The notes beneath the pieces were generated by a model, which saw nothing but the letters and a program-made list of their open reading frames with translations, was not told the origin of the DNA and did no database searches. 55,616 nucleotides of DNA from an uncultured Lachnospiraceae bacterium (GTDB lineage: Bacteria; Bacillota; Clostridia; Lachnospirales; Lachnospiraceae): assembly GCA_947178145.1 (NCBI GenBank), contig CAMWXE010000029.1, positions 1 through 55,616 on the forward strand, written 5' to 3'. Shown here piece by piece: positions 54,631 to 55,616 of the stretch. A program made the position numbers and the translations under genes. Each line of letters starts with the position of its first letter. The stretch's first letter is position 1.

Positions 54631-55485
54631 ATGAATTATTATTATGAGTGGGTAAAATACGATAAAAACATACCTGGCAGAATCCTAATGCAGGATAAGC
54701 CAGGATGGCGGTGCAATACAACGCCGCACTGGCATCCCGAACTGGAATTTGTCTATATGATAGAAGGTTCTTTGCAGGTGTGTATCGACGGCACAGAGCA
54801 GACTATCCAAAGCGGGGATTTTTATTTCTGCAATGCGAAAGTCATTCATTCGACTGGCACACCGGACAGTACCGCTCATTATAAGTACATTGTTCTCCAG
54901 CTCTCCCACGATTTTCTGCTGCGTTTCCATGACGACTGCATTTTTAGCATTCGACGGGACACAGCTTATGACAAACTCAAAATCCAGCTTCAGCATTTAG
55001 TACATCTCTCAGAGCAGGATGCATCGCAGTACTCTTACAATTTTATTGATATTGAGAAAAACAAAGTGCTGTTGGAGATATGTCAGATATTGCTGGAAGG
55101 CTGCATCCTCTCCAACACAAATATCCTGAAAGGACCTGATTTCACAGGATACGCAAGGCGTGTGATGGAGTATGTATGCGAGCATTATACCCAGAAGCTC
55201 AGCCTCCAGTCACTGGCAGAGCTGGTTGGCTTATCCCCGCAGTATCTGTCAAAATACTTCAGAAAAGCGACCAATATGTGCCTTACCCGCTATATCAATC
55301 TCATACGGCTTGAGCATTCAAATAAATGCTTATTAAACCAAACGATGAATATCTCCGATGTGGCACTGAGCAATGGATTTCCAGATGTCAAAACTTACGT
55401 TCGCACCTGTAAAAGTGTTTACGGAATGACACCTTCCGCATTGCGCAAGGAAATCTGGAATTCGGCGACAGAGCAGGTACACTGA
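54631..55485 (+). CDS. AraC-family transcriptional regulator with cupin sensor
   Basis: This 284-residue protein has an N-terminal cupin-like sensor domain (WHPELEFVYMIEGSLQVCID and QSGDFYFCNAKVIHST) and a C-terminal double helix-turn-helix of AraC type (LSLQSLAELVGLSPQYLSKY near residue 195 and MNISDVALSNGFPDVKTYVR near 245). It likely senses a sugar or other small ligand and regulates a metabolic operon outside the window. The ATG at 54631 follows GAGGGAA; the longer frame of 13 residues lacks support. Confidence 0.92.
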   Translation: MNYYYEWVKYDKNIPGRILMQDKPGWRCNTTPHWHPELEFVYMIEGSLQVCIDGTEQTIQSGDFYFCNAKVIHSTGTPDSTAHYKYIVLQLSHDFLLRFHDDCIFSIRRDTAYDKLKIQLQHLVHLSEQDASQYSYNFIDIEKNKVLLEICQILLEGCILSNTNILKGPDFTGYARRVMEYVCEHYTQKLSLQSLAELVGLSPQYLSKYFRKATNMCLTRYINLIRLEHSNKCLLNQTMNISDVALSNGFPDVKTYVRTCKSVYGMTPSALRKEIWNSATEQVH

Positions 55486-55486
55486 A

Positions 55487-55527
55487 AACACCCATATAAG
55501 ATCTGTCACGTCTTATCCGGGTGCTTC
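55487..55527 (+). terminator. Terminator after the AraC regulator gene
   Basis: ACACCCATATAAGA pairs with TCTTATCCGGGTG, with mismatches, around a 9-base loop and runs into CTTCTGT. It lies directly behind the stop codon. Confidence 0.6.
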
Positions 55528-55616
55528 TGTCCCTATTCCTTAAATACTCGTCAATCTGTTATCCTTAGGAACTGTAGGAAAATAAGTGATACAGATTGCG
55601 CAGGATATTTCTTCGA

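Noticed and set aside
1..55616. rRNA and tRNA genes
   Set aside because: No tRNA cloverleaf with a CCA or T-loop GTTCRA pattern, nor any rRNA sequence, was noticed; a scan by software was not possible.

Overview
The window reads as a chromosome segment from a low-to-mid GC Firmicute, most likely a gut Clostridia of the Lachnospiraceae type. Supporting signs are the class III fructose-1,6-bisphosphatase, the AGCS and SSS sodium symporters, AGGAGG ribosome binding sites, compact sigma-A promoters, U-tailed terminators, a bactofilin, and many ABC transporter/two-component operons with lipoproteins. No phylogenetic marker is present, so the family assignment is inference.

Left part (1-14.9 kb): a frameshifted FtsX-type ABC permease that has lost its ATPase partner (142-2531), an AGCS amino-acid:sodium symporter behind a structured leader, class III FBPase with a small unknown partner, an Eis-like acetyltransferase with a bactofilin, an ECF S-component, a methyl-accepting chemotaxis protein, and a cysK-metY sulfur-assimilation operon. 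The metY promoter carries a CymR-like motif.

Middle part (14.9-22.2 kb): an accessory region with signs of recombination. It has a broken BRO/antirepressor remnant between 20-bp direct repeats, operator-like palindromes, a P-loop kinase-like gene, a Uma2-PadR chimera next to its DUF2812 partner, a HAD phosphatase, an XRE-methyltransferase fusion, a DUF402 gene, and a CRISPR array of eight good repeats plus one degenerate repeat with no cas gene in the window.

Next (22.2-29.8 kb): an SDR, an 871-residue lipoprotein with an internal duplication, an SSS symporter and a second chemoreceptor.

Right part (29.8-50.6 kb): about 20 kb of minus-strand envelope transport and signalling genes. There are two MacB/FtsX-type ABC systems, each with its own response regulator and kinase (system 1 at 29872-35049, system 3 at 45215-50578). 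Between them lies an ABC-2 system with a third two-component pair, three paralogous lipoproteins of an unrecognised family, two paralogous ABC-2 permeases (one stopped by a single amber codon) and a duplicated terminator segment that keeps the last codons of a lost kinase. Putative response-regulator operators, direct repeats with an 11-bp period at a fixed distance from the -10 box, precede the system 1 and system 3 operons and the orphan permease at 2.5 kb. This suggests one regulatory logic for all of them.

The end (50.8-55.6 kb) holds an Rpn-type nuclease with a 12-bp codon repeat tract, a 112-bp MITE-like element with 9-bp flanking repeats, a SMI1/KNR4-like gene, a secreted metallophosphoesterase and an AraC regulator.
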